64,000 bases of DNA from Sneathiella marina. Lineage in GTDB: Bacteria > Pseudomonadota > Alphaproteobacteria > Sneathiellales > Sneathiellaceae. The stretch spans positions 496,001 to 560,000 of the forward strand of contig NZ_CP098747.1 of NCBI RefSeq assembly GCF_023746535.1. The letters are read 5' to 3'. Both the position numbers and the translations under genes were made by a program. A model generated the notes under the pieces. The model was not told where the DNA came from, ran no database searches, and was given only the letters and a program-made list of their open reading frames with translations. The first letter of the stretch is position 1; every line of letters starts with the position of its first letter. Shown here piece by piece: positions 44,719-52,748 of this stretch.

Positions 44719-45948
44719 ATGGGTGTTTCAATCTCGATACGAGACATTCAGGCAAATCCACCGGACTGGTCGGGATGGCCAGAAGTAAAGAGAGTGTTCA
44801 GTGCAATATCGGAAGTAAACGGGACCGCACGATTTGTCGGTGGTTGTGTTAGAGATGCTCTGCTTGGTATTACCAGTGACGACATTGATATTTGCACTGA
44901 TCTGACGCCAATTGATACCATTGATGCACTCGAGAGAAAATCTATTCGGGTCATTCCAACAGGGTTAGCGCATGGCACTGTTACGGCCGTGATAAACAAA
45001 TGCAAATTTGAGATAACAACCTTGCGCGTAGATGTCCAAAGCCATGGCCGTCACGCGGATGTTCGTTTTACTAAAGACTGGTATAGCGATGCGTCTCGGC
45101 GGGATTTTACGATCAATGCCATATATCTAGACCCGACCGGAGAGATATTTGACCCATTTGAGGGTATATCAGACCTAAAAGATGGCCGTGTTCGCTTTAT
45201 TGGTAACCCTGAAGAGCGCATCGCCGAAGATAGATTGCGTATATTGAGGTTTTTCAGGTTTTTTGCTCGATTTGGCGGTAATATACCAGACAAGGAAGCG
45301 CTTAATGCTTGCCGGAAAAATGCACAATATCTGGAAAGCTTGTCTGCAGAGAGGGTACAGAAAGAATTATTGCAGATATTAGCGGTTGTGGATCCGCTGC
45401 CGGCAGTAAAGTTGATGGCTAAAAACCAAATTCTCAAGGTAATTTTACCTGGGGCTCCAAATACAAGCCTTCTTGCTTCTTTGCTATCACTGCCGTTCGA
45501 CACTGACAGCATTCAACGACTAGCCTGCTTGTTAGGCGGAGAACCTGATCATGCTGCAAGGGCTGCGCAGAAGCTGAAGTTTTCAAGGAAGCTAGAAAAC
45601 CGATTGCTTGTTATGTGCGATAGTAACGATGAAGCGCTGAGGTCCGAACACCAAAAGCAAACTGTTTTGTATCGATTGGGGAAGCAAGGGTTTATTGATC
45701 AAGCCCTTCTTTACTGTTCAAGGAAAGGCGATGTTCGGGAATTGGAAACTTCACTGGATCTCGCTGAAAACTGGTGCGTTCCGGTATTTCCGATTTCCGG
45801 TTCCGACTTGACTGAGCTGGGCGTTGCGCCTGGTCCTGAAATGGGTCAGCTACTGAAGAAAATGGAGCAAAGTTGGGTTTCTTCCGGATTCTCCTTAACT
45901 AAAGAAATATTGATATCCGAGGTTCTACCGCCATCGCTAGACACCTAA
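44719..45948 (+). CDS. cca: CCA tRNA nucleotidyltransferase
   Basis: A 409-residue class II nucleotidyltransferase that adds or repairs the tRNA 3' CCA end. Seen: RFVGGCVRDALLGITSDDIDICTDL (catalytic GG..RD...G...DiDi, about 33-57), HGTVTAVINKCKFEITTLR, RRDFTINAIYLDPTGEIFDPF (about 124-144) and RIAEDRLRILRFFRFFARFG (about 162-181). The short HD-less C-terminal half is the alphaproteobacterial form. It is the last gene of the DUF1285-NUDIX-DUF6111-cca operon; its final 12 bases overlap the convergent VDWSA-family gene. Confidence 0.94.
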   Translation: MGVSISIRDIQANPPDWSGWPEVKRVFSAISEVNGTARFVGGCVRDALLGITSDDIDICTDLTPIDTIDALERKSIRVIPTGLAHGTVTAVINKCKFEITTLRVDVQSHGRHADVRFTKDWYSDASRRDFTINAIYLDPTGEIFDPFEGISDLKDGRVRFIGNPEERIAEDRLRILRFFRFFARFGGNIPDKEALNACRKNAQYLESLSAERVQKELLQILAVVDPLPAVKLMAKNQILKVILPGAPNTSLLASLLSLPFDTDSIQRLACLLGGEPDHAARAAQKLKFSRKLENRLLVMCDSNDEALRSEHQKQTVLYRLGKQGFIDQALLYCSRKGDVRELETSLDLAENWCVPVFPISGSDLTELGVAPGPEMGQLLKKMEQSWVSSGFSLTKEILISEVLPPSLDT

Positions 45949-46791
45949 TATCCAACCTTCTTCTTGTTCGCATTTCTGACGATCTTCAACTGATAGCCAT
46001 TTAGGCGCGTTAAATAGATTGCGAAGCGTCCCTTTCGCATCATGATCAAGGATCCAGTCGCGGCAAGCCAAAACCTGACGGGCATCTTTAACCGGATGTG
46101 AGTATGCTGCAAGATCGTTCAAGCTGGGCCAGACCTCCGTTAGAATTATTCCATCCAAATCATGGTTCCATTTTGTATTGAAGGGCCAGAATTTAAGAGA
46201 ACGCTTTAAGTTTGCATCCAAATGAAGGTCATGTAACGCTTTCAGACCAGTTAGAGTCTGGCTGCCTACTGATCCCCGACCCATTAACTGCCAAACATTC
46301 ATAATTCTGAATTTCTTTTCCTTAAGGTAGCGTTCAACAATTCGCCATTCTTGAAAGGTTTGATGCTGAAAAGGCGGTTTTGTTATTGACAGTTGCTCTG
46401 ATTTGAATGCGGTTGGGCATCCCCAGAATGGTCCTTTATGAGGTGAAATTTTTTTGTTCAATATAGCCGCCGCTTCAAATCGATTGTTTGCATCGCGTAA
46501 ATCGGAGTAAAGGATACTGGACATTTTCTGAGCAGCCGTTAAGCCACCCCCGATCCCACAGTTAAACGGATATCCAAACGGAAAATCAAATCCGATTAAA
46601 GCGGTACCGGAGTATTTCTTAAGAAGTTCGCGAATTCTCGACATGCACGCCGCCCGTGTGCGAAAATATTCCGGTTCAGGGCGGAGCATTTCTGCGCTCC
46701 AGGCGATCCAGCATCTGTCTGCAGAGGGCTTTTTAGGTCCCGGTTTTGAGGCTGCAGACCAATCGACGATGATTATGAGATCAAAGATAAT
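45937..46791 (-). CDS. VDWSA-family conserved protein, non-canonical start likely
   Basis: About 284 residues if the conserved N-terminus is included. Translating upstream of the first ATG (46689) gives FDLIIIVDWSAASKPGPKK and then DRCWIAW, which I recognise as the start of an alphaproteobacterial family whose members begin with a VDWSA strand. Downstream, ALIGFDFPFGYPF is the second conserved strand. These two acidic strands suggest an RNase H-like fold similar to DUF429, but that is inference. No ATG, GTG or TTG exists in frame between the upstream TAA and 46689. The candidate starts are ATT 46791 (GGAAAG 5 bases upstream) or ATC 46788. An ATG-only start would remove the first conserved strand. 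Confidence 0.7.
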   Translation of the reverse strand: MIFDLIIIVDWSAASKPGPKKPSADRCWIAWSAEMLRPEPEYFRTRAACMSRIRELLKKYSGTALIGFDFPFGYPFNCGIGGGLTAAQKMSSILYSDLRDANNRFEAAAILNKKISPHKGPFWGCPTAFKSEQLSITKPPFQHQTFQEWRIVERYLKEKKFRIMNVWQLMGRGSVGSQTLTGLKALHDLHLDANLKRSLKFWPFNTKWNHDLDGIILTEVWPSLNDLAAYSHPVKDARQVLACRDWILDHDAKGTLRNLFNAPKWLSVEDRQKCEQEEGWILGV

Positions 46792-46936
46792 TAATGCTTT
46801 CCAGTCGGGTTTTCGGCTAATCCTAATTGTTTAATGTGCTATACTACGGTGAAGGTTTCGCCTTGAAAATGACAAAATCAATACGGACATACAGTCCTTT
46901 GATGCATTCCGGGCGGATAATTTTAGGAGTAAGGTG

Positions 46937-47200
46937 ATGAAACAGGTTCTTTTAGTATCGGTGTTGACAGTGTTTGTGTCTATGGCTGGTCCGGCATCTG
47001 CTCAATCAAATGACAGTACACCTGAAGAATTGGCGACTGAAGGTATCGCGAAACTTATGGATGCCCTCGGTGTGTTTATCCAATCCATCCCGCAATATGA
47101 GATGCCGGAAATAAATGAAGAGGGCGATATCATTATTCGACGTAAGCGCACTGAAGAGGGCGAAAAATCAGACCCCAAACTAGAAGAAACGTCAACCTAG
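46937..47200 (+). CDS. Small exported protein of unknown function
   Basis: An 87-residue protein. A signal peptide (MKQVLLVSVLTVFVSMAGPASA) is followed by an acidic helix (TPEELATEGIAKLMDALGVFIQSIPQYEMPE in outline) and a conserved-looking motif NEEGDIIIRRKR, then a charged tail. I have seen this QSIPQYxxPEixxxGDIIIRRK pattern in alphaproteobacterial hypothetical proteins but know no family name. ATG 46937 has AGGAG 7 bases upstream; an in-frame GTG directly before it is less well spaced. It is a stand-alone gene upstream of ada. Confidence 0.7.
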   Translation: MKQVLLVSVLTVFVSMAGPASAQSNDSTPEELATEGIAKLMDALGVFIQSIPQYEMPEINEEGDIIIRRKRTEEGEKSDPKLEETST

Positions 47201-47294
47201 CGGTCCGTATGTATATGGTCACGGAAATCGGGTAGGGCACAATTGTTTATCGAACTAAGTTACATATCAATGATGATTGGTATGGAGCAAAATA

Positions 47295-48353
47295 ATGAAT
47301 TATGAAGGAAAAATAGCGGCTGTTATGCAGCGCGATTCAGCGCAGGATGGGCTTTTTATTTATGCTGTTAAAACGACGGGTATTTATTGCCGTCCTTCCT
47401 GTTCATCACGCAATCCGAAGCCCGAGAATGTTGAATTTTTTAAGATACCTAAAGACGCGGAATCTGTTGGCTACAGGCCCTGCAAGCGGTGCCGGCCTGA
47501 TCTTGTCAAAATAGCGGATCCAAAACTTTCTCTGACCCGGCAGATATGTCGGCTTATCGAGGCATATATTGATGACCAGCCCGAGGAGAAGATTTCGCTA
47601 ACTTCCCTGGCTCGGGAAACAGGCTATAGCGAAGATCATCTTTCCCGGAGTTTCAAGAAAATAATGGGCATTACCCCAATTGACTATTATGACAATTTAC
47701 GGGTTTCAAATTTCAAGAAGAACCTGCATTCCGGCGATGATATCTCCGGTGCAGCTTATGGAGCCGGTTTTGGATCGTCTAGTAGATTATACGAAAAGGC
47801 ACGGGAACGCCTTGGTATGACACCGGCGTCTTATGCCAAAGGCGGCGCAGGAGCGGAAATTGCCTATGCCTTCGTCGATTGTTTCCTGGGTCGGATGCTG
47901 GTTGCGGGAACCCGGTCAGGTGTTTGCGCAGTGTATTTTGGAGAGGATGACAATAAATTGCTTTTGGAACTTCAAGAAGAATTCCCAAAAGCTGAAATAG
48001 CACCGGATATTGGTAAATTGACGGAATGGTCAGCGGATATCATTGCATTCTTGGAGAAATCATCGGCGGCATTGCCTGAAATTCCACTGGATATGTATGG
48101 CACCGCGTTTCAGCGTCGTGTTTGGCAGGAGCTGCTAAAAATTGGCCCCGGGGCGACAAAAACATATCGCGAAATTGCGGAGGATATGGGGCAGCCGAAA
48201 TCCGCGAGAGCTGTAGGACGGGCCTGTGCGACTAATCCCGTTTCGCTAATTGTTCCTTGCCATCGGGTGATTGGCTCAGATGGAAAACTACATGGTTATC
48301 GGTGGGGCCTGGAGCGAAAAGAGGCGTTGCGTCATTTGGAAGGTGCCACTTAG
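47295..48353 (+). CDS. ada: Ada: methylphosphotriester/O6-alkylguanine repair protein and activator
   Basis: A 352-residue fusion. The N-terminal Ada zinc domain has Cys32, Cys36, Cys63 and Cys66 (GIYCRPSC, YRPCKRC); Cys32 is the expected methylphosphotriester acceptor. An AraC-type HTH follows (about 100-185, ISLTSLARETGYSEDHLSRSFKK). The C-terminal methylguanine methyltransferase domain carries the acceptor Cys at about 322 in LIVPCHRVI. This full layout matches E. coli Ada, so the protein both repairs alkylation and activates its own regulon. ATG 47295 has GGAG 7 bases upstream; a TTG six codons earlier is less likely. No alkB or alkA is adjacent. Confidence 0.94.
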   Translation: MNYEGKIAAVMQRDSAQDGLFIYAVKTTGIYCRPSCSSRNPKPENVEFFKIPKDAESVGYRPCKRCRPDLVKIADPKLSLTRQICRLIEAYIDDQPEEKISLTSLARETGYSEDHLSRSFKKIMGITPIDYYDNLRVSNFKKNLHSGDDISGAAYGAGFGSSSRLYEKARERLGMTPASYAKGGAGAEIAYAFVDCFLGRMLVAGTRSGVCAVYFGEDDNKLLLELQEEFPKAEIAPDIGKLTEWSADIIAFLEKSSAALPEIPLDMYGTAFQRRVWQELLKIGPGATKTYREIAEDMGQPKSARAVGRACATNPVSLIVPCHRVIGSDGKLHGYRWGLERKEALRHLEGAT

Positions 48354-48359
48354 CCAGCG

Positions 48360-49064
48360 TCAAGATGCGCCATCAACGACGGGCTTCTTTTGTTTGAGAG
48401 ATTGTGTAAATCGTCGGGCGCTGGCTTCCTTCAACCGCTCTTTTAGTTTCTCACGGGAAAGGCGATAGGTTTTCCTTGCCTCAGCACGCCGGGCTTCTGA
48501 ATCCTTTCGGCGTTCTTCCTGCCAGATTTTCATGACCTTTCGGCGATAAGGGATATAGAATTTCTTTGTTTTGGAATGGTAATACGCGATTGCTTTTGTC
48601 CATGAACGATCACGTTGACGTAACGAAGCCAATAATTCAGCGGCATATTTTGTATTTCGGTTCGGGTCAAAGGCGGCGTTAAGATTTTCAAAGGCTTTCG
48701 GATGGAAATGCAGGTTGACTTGCATGCAACCCACATCAATATTTTTGACCCCTTTCGCCTTCAGGGTTTTAACTTCTTCAATGGCGGCTGCCTTGTTGGG
48801 AAGATATCGCCCTCTTCCTTCAGCATAAACTGTCCAGGGCCAGGCAATAATTTCCTGTCTTTTCGCGTGCCACCTGCCTGTTTCGGTCAGGGAAATAGCG
48901 CTTAGGAGACGCTTTGGCAATCGATTTTCTTTCTCCGCTTTTTCCACTGCAACACGGCAGGTTTCTTCATATTCCACGCTGTTCGGCGGGAAAGGTGCAG
49001 CCATAGCAGAACCGCCAATAAGGCAAAGTGTGACACATCCAAAAAACAGTCTCATCATACGCAT
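48360..49064 (-). CDS. Exported lytic transglycosylase-like protein
   Basis: A 234-residue protein with a signal peptide (MRMMRLFFGCVTLCLIGGSAMA). The SLT-type catalytic Glu lies in LLSAISLTETGRW, followed by AWPWTVYAEGRGRYLPNK and NIDVGCMQVNLHFHPKAF, which are the conserved Gly-Cys-Met-Gln-Val-Asn core of small transglycosylases. The C-terminal third is a very basic Lys/Arg helix (EERRKDSEARRAEARKTYR). It acts on peptidoglycan in the periplasm. ATG 49064 has CAGGAGA 7 bases upstream and starts the signal peptide; a longer frame to 49163 would overlap the GNAT gene. Confidence 0.87.
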   Translation of the reverse strand: MRMMRLFFGCVTLCLIGGSAMAAPFPPNSVEYEETCRVAVEKAEKENRLPKRLLSAISLTETGRWHAKRQEIIAWPWTVYAEGRGRYLPNKAAAIEEVKTLKAKGVKNIDVGCMQVNLHFHPKAFENLNAAFDPNRNTKYAAELLASLRQRDRSWTKAIAYYHSKTKKFYIPYRRKVMKIWQEERRKDSEARRAEARKTYRLSREKLKERLKEASARRFTQSLKQKKPVVDGAS

Positions 49065-49123
49065 AATTACTCTCCTGTAACTTAACAAGCAATTATCGCG
49101 CCAATTTGTATGTTTTTGGGGAG

Positions 49124-49636
49124 TTACTCCAGGTTTTTCTGTAGGATGACCGTGTCGACCCACTGATCGTGCTTATAGCCGATACTTTCCAGGATTCCGA
49201 CAAGCCGGAAGCCCAGTGAGATATGTAAGGAGATCGAATTTCGGTTTTGTGAATCACCAATAACAGCAATCATCTGTTTCTTGCCGAGCTCTTCGCAATC
49301 TGTAATGATCTTCTTGAGAAGTGCTTTGCCTATGCCTTGCCGATGCATCTCTGCTCGAACATAGACAGAATTTTCTACTGAAAATCTATAGGCAGCTCGT
49401 GCTCGATACGGACTGGCGTAAGCAAATCCAAGGAGAATACCATTACGCACAGCAACAATATAAGGTAATTGCTGTTCTAGAATATTGTTACGTCGAACAG
49501 TCATTTCCAAGATATCTGGCGCAGTATATTCAAATGACCCTAATCCGCTTTCTACGCTTTTTCCGTAAATCTCCGTAATTGCTGGAAGGTCTTCTGGTGT
49601 TGAAGGGCGAATATCAAAATCAAGTAGCTCTGACAT
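49124..49636 (-). CDS. GNAT acetyltransferase, phosphinothricin/methionine sulfone type
   Basis: A 170-residue protein close to the Pat/Bar/MddA group: IRPSTPEDLPAITEIYGKSVESGLGSFEYTAPD in outline at the N-terminus (the family's IYN.yV..t..tFe...p), GFAYASPYRARAAYRFSVENSVYV (about 70-93), RQGIGKALLKKIITDCEELG (acetyl-CoA loop) and a late LGFRLVGILESIGYKHDQWVDT. These enzymes acetylate phosphinothricin, methionine sulfoximine or related amino-acid analogues. It starts 5 bases after the N-formylglutamate amidohydrolase-like gene, so the two are co-transcribed. Confidence 0.9.
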   Translation of the reverse strand: MSELLDFDIRPSTPEDLPAITEIYGKSVESGLGSFEYTAPDILEMTVRRNNILEQQLPYIVAVRNGILLGFAYASPYRARAAYRFSVENSVYVRAEMHRQGIGKALLKKIITDCEELGKKQMIAVIGDSQNRNSISLHISLGFRLVGILESIGYKHDQWVDTVILQKNLE

Positions 49637-49641
49637 ATGAA

Positions 49642-50502
49642 TTAAGCAATCAATAAAGAACTATCATACATGCCTAATTCGGCGATATAGCGGGACAAAT
49701 TATTGTGAAGGGTTTCGAACCCCTCATTCAAGGTCAGGGTTTTCTGGTCCATATACAGATCCCGGCTGATTTCAATTTGAAGCGCGTGAATGTTTTTGTC
49801 AGGCTTTCCGTAATGGGTTGTGATGAATCCGCCGGCGTAAGGTGAATTATGTCCGACCCGATAGCCAAATGATTCAAAATGGTCTAGAGATCGATAGAAG
49901 AACGTGCTCTCGCAGGACGTCCCATAGCGATTTCCGAGAATAATTTCAGGCCGTTTATTTCCGAATCTTGATCCCGATCGGACGGCTGGCATGGAATGAC
50001 AGTCAATCAGGTAAATACTCCCGAACCGCTTAAGGCCCTCACTGATTAATTGTCGTAATGCATGATGATAGGGAAAATAACATTCATCAATGCGATCCCT
50101 TATCTCTTCAAAATCCAGCTTTTCTGCGTATATTTCCTGTCCGGCACCAACAACTTTTGGAATGGTGCCAATACCGGAACTTAGCCGCGAGCTATTTGTC
50201 GATACGTATTTCGGAAGAGGAGTTGTGAACATGTTGGGGTCGAGTTCAAACGCTTCGCGGTTCACATCGCAATACGCGCGCGGAAAATGTGCACATAGAA
50301 TTGGCGCACCGAAAGAGGGTGCGGCGGAGAATAGCTTATCAACCAGAAAATCTTCCGATTGCCGTAAAGCAGGATAATCTAATTTCGAATTGCTGACAAA
50401 TTCTTGCGGATAGTGACGACCACTATGGGGTGAGGAAAAAATGAACGGCAGGTTCCACTCATCCGGCCAATTTATCGTAACTGGATTTGATACCGCGCCC
50501 AT
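49642..50502 (-). CDS. N-formylglutamate amidohydrolase family protein
   Basis: A 286-residue protein of the FGase family, which hydrolyses N-formyl-L-glutamate in histidine degradation. Seen: FIFSSPHSGRHYPQEFV (about 20-36), YCDVNREAFELDP (about 112-124), LIDCHSMPAVRSGS (about 167-180, metal-site His) and NSPYAGGFITTHYGKP (about 217-232), all typical. No hut genes are near. In alphaproteobacteria this paralogue is commonly found beside cpdR, as here, so a non-histidine role is possible. It diverges from cpdR. Confidence 0.88.
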   Translation of the reverse strand: MGAVSNPVTINWPDEWNLPFIFSSPHSGRHYPQEFVSNSKLDYPALRQSEDFLVDKLFSAAPSFGAPILCAHFPRAYCDVNREAFELDPNMFTTPLPKYVSTNSSRLSSGIGTIPKVVGAGQEIYAEKLDFEEIRDRIDECYFPYHHALRQLISEGLKRFGSIYLIDCHSMPAVRSGSRFGNKRPEIILGNRYGTSCESTFFYRSLDHFESFGYRVGHNSPYAGGFITTHYGKPDKNIHALQIEISRDLYMDQKTLTLNEGFETLHNNLSRYIAELGMYDSSLLIA

Positions 50503-50626
50503 TTGATCATTTGCCCTAACATTAGCTACTAAGAAATTGGTCTGTGGCTTTCTTTGCCATCCTTATTTTTGTAGTATAATCTACAAACGGTAAAAAGCAG
50601 AATGACAATTACGTGGTTTTTTTAGT

Positions 50627-50998
50627 ATGGCGCGAATTTTACTGGCAGAAGATGACGATAACTTACGTCCTTTTCTCGCGCGGAGTCTTGAAAATGCCGG
50701 GCATGAGGTGCTTGCATTTCGTGATGGTGAAGATGCGATCCCTGTTCTAGATACCGGTGAGATAGACATACTGGTTTCTGATTTGGTTATGCCTGGAATC
50801 AACGGAATCGAGCTCGCCCGGCTTGCGAAGGATAAGTCTCCGGATCTTCCTGTCATTTTCATCACCGGGTTTTCAGCGGTTGCTGTTGAAGCGTTGGAAA
50901 CAGTTGACGGTGTGAACAAGATTTTATCGAAACCCTTTCATCTTAATTCATTGGTAGAAGCCGTAAATCGTGCACTTGACGAAGTAGCGACCTCGTAG
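50627..50998 (+). CDS. cpdR: CpdR-type single-domain response regulator
   Basis: A 123-residue receiver domain only. The acidic pocket is E8-D9-D10, the phospho-acceptor is D52 in ILVSDLVMPGINGIEL, a Thr switch is in FITGFS, and the Lys is in LSKPF. CpdR links the CckA-ChpT phosphorelay to ClpXP-dependent proteolysis in Caulobacter: unphosphorylated CpdR primes ClpXP for PdeA and related substrates. The sequence and the neighbour (N-formylglutamate amidohydrolase) fit cpdR better than a generic CheY. It is monocistronic and followed by a tRNA gene 120 bases on. Confidence 0.85.
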   Translation: MARILLAEDDDNLRPFLARSLENAGHEVLAFRDGEDAIPVLDTGEIDILVSDLVMPGINGIELARLAKDKSPDLPVIFITGFSAVAVEALETVDGVNKILSKPFHLNSLVEAVNRALDEVATS

Positions 50999-51055
50999 AT
51001 AAAGGTCAGGATTAAACTCCATGCTTTCTTTTCACCGCTGCTATTCAGATTGAAC

Positions 51056-51084
51056 TTGCAAAGCCAATGGGAGCGCTTTATAAG
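51056..51084 (+). promoter_or_regulatory. Sigma-70-like promoter for tRNA-Val
   Basis: A TTGCAA element at 51056-51061 and TATAAG at 51079-51084 are separated by 17 bases, about 35 bases ahead of the mature tRNA 5' end. The GC-rich stretch after the -10 (TCGCGAC) resembles the discriminator of stable-RNA promoters. Assigned by pattern only. Confidence 0.5.
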
Positions 51085-51118
51085 TCGCGACTTCTTGCAC
51101 GTCTAAAAGCGGCTGTGA

Positions 51119-51195
51119 GGGCGTATAGCTCAGTTGGTTAGAGCGCTGTGTTGACATCGCAGAGGTCACAAGTTCGAATCTTGTTACGCCCACCA
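51119..51195 (+). tRNA. tRNA-Val (anticodon GAC)
   Basis: The gene folds into a complete cloverleaf. The acceptor stem GGGCGTA pairs with TACGCCC, the D-arm contains AGCTCAGTTGGTTAGAGC, and the anticodon arm CTGTG-TTGACAT-CGCAG gives anticodon GAC. The T-arm contains GTTCGAATC. CCA is encoded at 51193-51195. It reads GUC and GUU valine codons. Confidence 0.95.
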
Positions 51196-51231
51196 TCATC
51201 AATGAACCAAATTGTTGTTTCTGAACTTAGA

Positions 51232-51669
51232 TCAAGGCGCCGATTTGTTGCTGCGATGTGTTGCCAAATAAAGATTTGTCTCACTAGTGTTGACGCCCTC
51301 GATTAACCTGATTTGCTGAAGAACGGCATCAAGATCGGCAAGTGTATCCGTTCCCAATTCCAGGATCAGATCCCATTGCCCATTGGTCGTATGGATGGCC
51401 TGTATTTCGGAAAATCCTCGTAGCCGGGCAATGATCCGTTCATTTCCCTTACCTTCTATTTCGATCAGGGTCACGCCGCGTACAGGTCGGTCTGACATAT
51501 CCCCTTTAAGCGAAATCGTGTAGCCGAGAATTTCGCCTGTTCGTTCCAGCTTTTCCATCCGTGTGCGAATGGTCGCGCGGGAGGCACCGATACTCAACGC
51601 CAATTCCGAAATGGATGCTCTTGCATTTTGGCGTAGTGCCGCGATAAGTTTTCGATCTGTTTTATCCAT
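51232..51669 (-). CDS. Lrp/AsnC-family transcriptional regulator
   Basis: A 145-residue protein. An N-terminal HTH (DRKLIAALRQNARASISELALSIGASRATIRTRMEKLE in outline, about 4-42) is followed by a RAM/AsnC effector domain (about 60-140, with GVTLIEIEGKG and SEIQAIHTTNGQWDLILELG). It is divergent from the arginase-ornithine cyclodeaminase pair across a 141-base AT-rich gap, and is probably their activator, responding to arginine or ornithine. That is inference from position and family. Confidence 0.9.
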   Translation of the reverse strand: MDKTDRKLIAALRQNARASISELALSIGASRATIRTRMEKLERTGEILGYTISLKGDMSDRPVRGVTLIEIEGKGNERIIARLRGFSEIQAIHTTNGQWDLILELGTDTLADLDAVLQQIRLIEGVNTSETNLYLATHRSNKSAP

Positions 51670-51810
51670 TTTGATAGATTACCATATTCATTTTGAAAAA
51701 AATAGATACCAAATTGTCAATATTATGGATTGTTTCTGCCATTTATATAATTTCAAATATCATAATGAAATTCGAGAAATCCTGTTTTTTGTTGTCATAG
51801 AGAGTTAAAA
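51670..51810. promoter_or_regulatory. AT-rich control region between Lrp/AsnC gene and arginase
   Basis: A 141-base, strongly AT-rich divergent intergenic region with repeated A/T runs and CATATT/AATATT-type words in both orientations (for example 51684-51690, 51717-51727 and 51757-51763). Lrp/AsnC proteins bind such degenerate AT-rich sites. No exact operator can be defined. Confidence 0.45.
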
Positions 51811-52746
51811 ATGACCATACATAAATCAATTGCTCTTATTGGTGCGCCTGCCGATACCGGCGGCCGCCAGAATGGATGTTTAATGGGCCCGGACGCTCTT
51901 CGTACAGCTGGAATTTCCGATATTCTTTGCAATATGGGGTATGAAGTTGATGACTTGGGAAATTACAATGCGACACCAACTGTGGAAATCACGCATCCAA
52001 ATACATCTGTTCACCATTTAGCAGATTACGCCGCCCTTATTTCCATGCTCGGTGCGTTCTGCCGCGATAGTTTGGCGAATGATCAATTGCCGATCTTTAT
52101 GGGCGGCGATCATTCAATTGCAGCCGGATTTCTACCAAGCCTTGCTCAAAAAGCGGCAGATGACGGATGTGAGCAATTTGTGCTTTGGTTGGATGCCCAT
52201 ACGGATTTTCAAACGCTGGAAAGCACCGACACCGGCAATCTGCACGGTACACCGGTTGCCTACATTATCGGTGATCCAGCATTCGACGGTATCCTTCCTT
52301 CGCCGATACGCCCGATCAAACCGGAAAATATTTGCATGATGGGCATTCGATCTGTTGATCCTGCAGAAAGCGCTCGCATCAAAAATACAAAAATCGAAGT
52401 ACATGATATGCGGGCAATTGACGAATATGGCGTTGCGCAACCGCTCAAGGCATTTCTAAATCGCGTTCGTTCCGCTGGCGGACGATTGCATGTCAGCCTT
52501 GATGTCGATTTCCTGGATCCGGAAATTGCGCCTGCCGTTGGAACAACTGTACCCGGTGGGGCAAATTTCCGGGAGGCCCACCTCATTATGGAACTGCTCC
52601 ATGAAAGTGGTCTTGTTACGTCCTTGGATATTTCCGAACTTAATCCATTTCTCGATGAACGCGGTCGAACCGCAAATCTGATTGTCGACCTTGTCGCCAG
52701 CCTCTTTGGGCGGCAAGTTCTTGATCGTCATACCAGGAGCTTCTGA
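51811..52746 (+). CDS. rocF: Arginase
   Basis: A 311-residue ureohydrolase with all metal motifs: GGDHSIAAG (His101), LDAHTDF (Asp128, His130, Asp132) and SLDVDFLDPEIAP (DxD near 230). The arginase rather than agmatinase type is suggested by the N-terminal IALIGAPADTGGRQNGCLMGPDALR, with its typical GA..dtG....G...GP, and by the SLDISELNPFLDERGRTANL closure. It hydrolyses L-arginine to ornithine and urea. It starts the operon with ornithine cyclodeaminase 2 bases downstream. TAGAGAG lies upstream of ATG. Confidence 0.92.
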   Translation: MTIHKSIALIGAPADTGGRQNGCLMGPDALRTAGISDILCNMGYEVDDLGNYNATPTVEITHPNTSVHHLADYAALISMLGAFCRDSLANDQLPIFMGGDHSIAAGFLPSLAQKAADDGCEQFVLWLDAHTDFQTLESTDTGNLHGTPVAYIIGDPAFDGILPSPIRPIKPENICMMGIRSVDPAESARIKNTKIEVHDMRAIDEYGVAQPLKAFLNRVRSAGGRLHVSLDVDFLDPEIAPAVGTTVPGGANFREAHLIMELLHESGLVTSLDISELNPFLDERGRTANLIVDLVASLFGRQVLDRHTRSF

Positions 52747-52748
52747 TC

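Noticed and set aside
46643-46834. Plus-strand 63-codon frame opposite the VDWSA-family gene
   Set aside because: It is antisense to the conserved N-terminal coding of that gene and has no supporting features.
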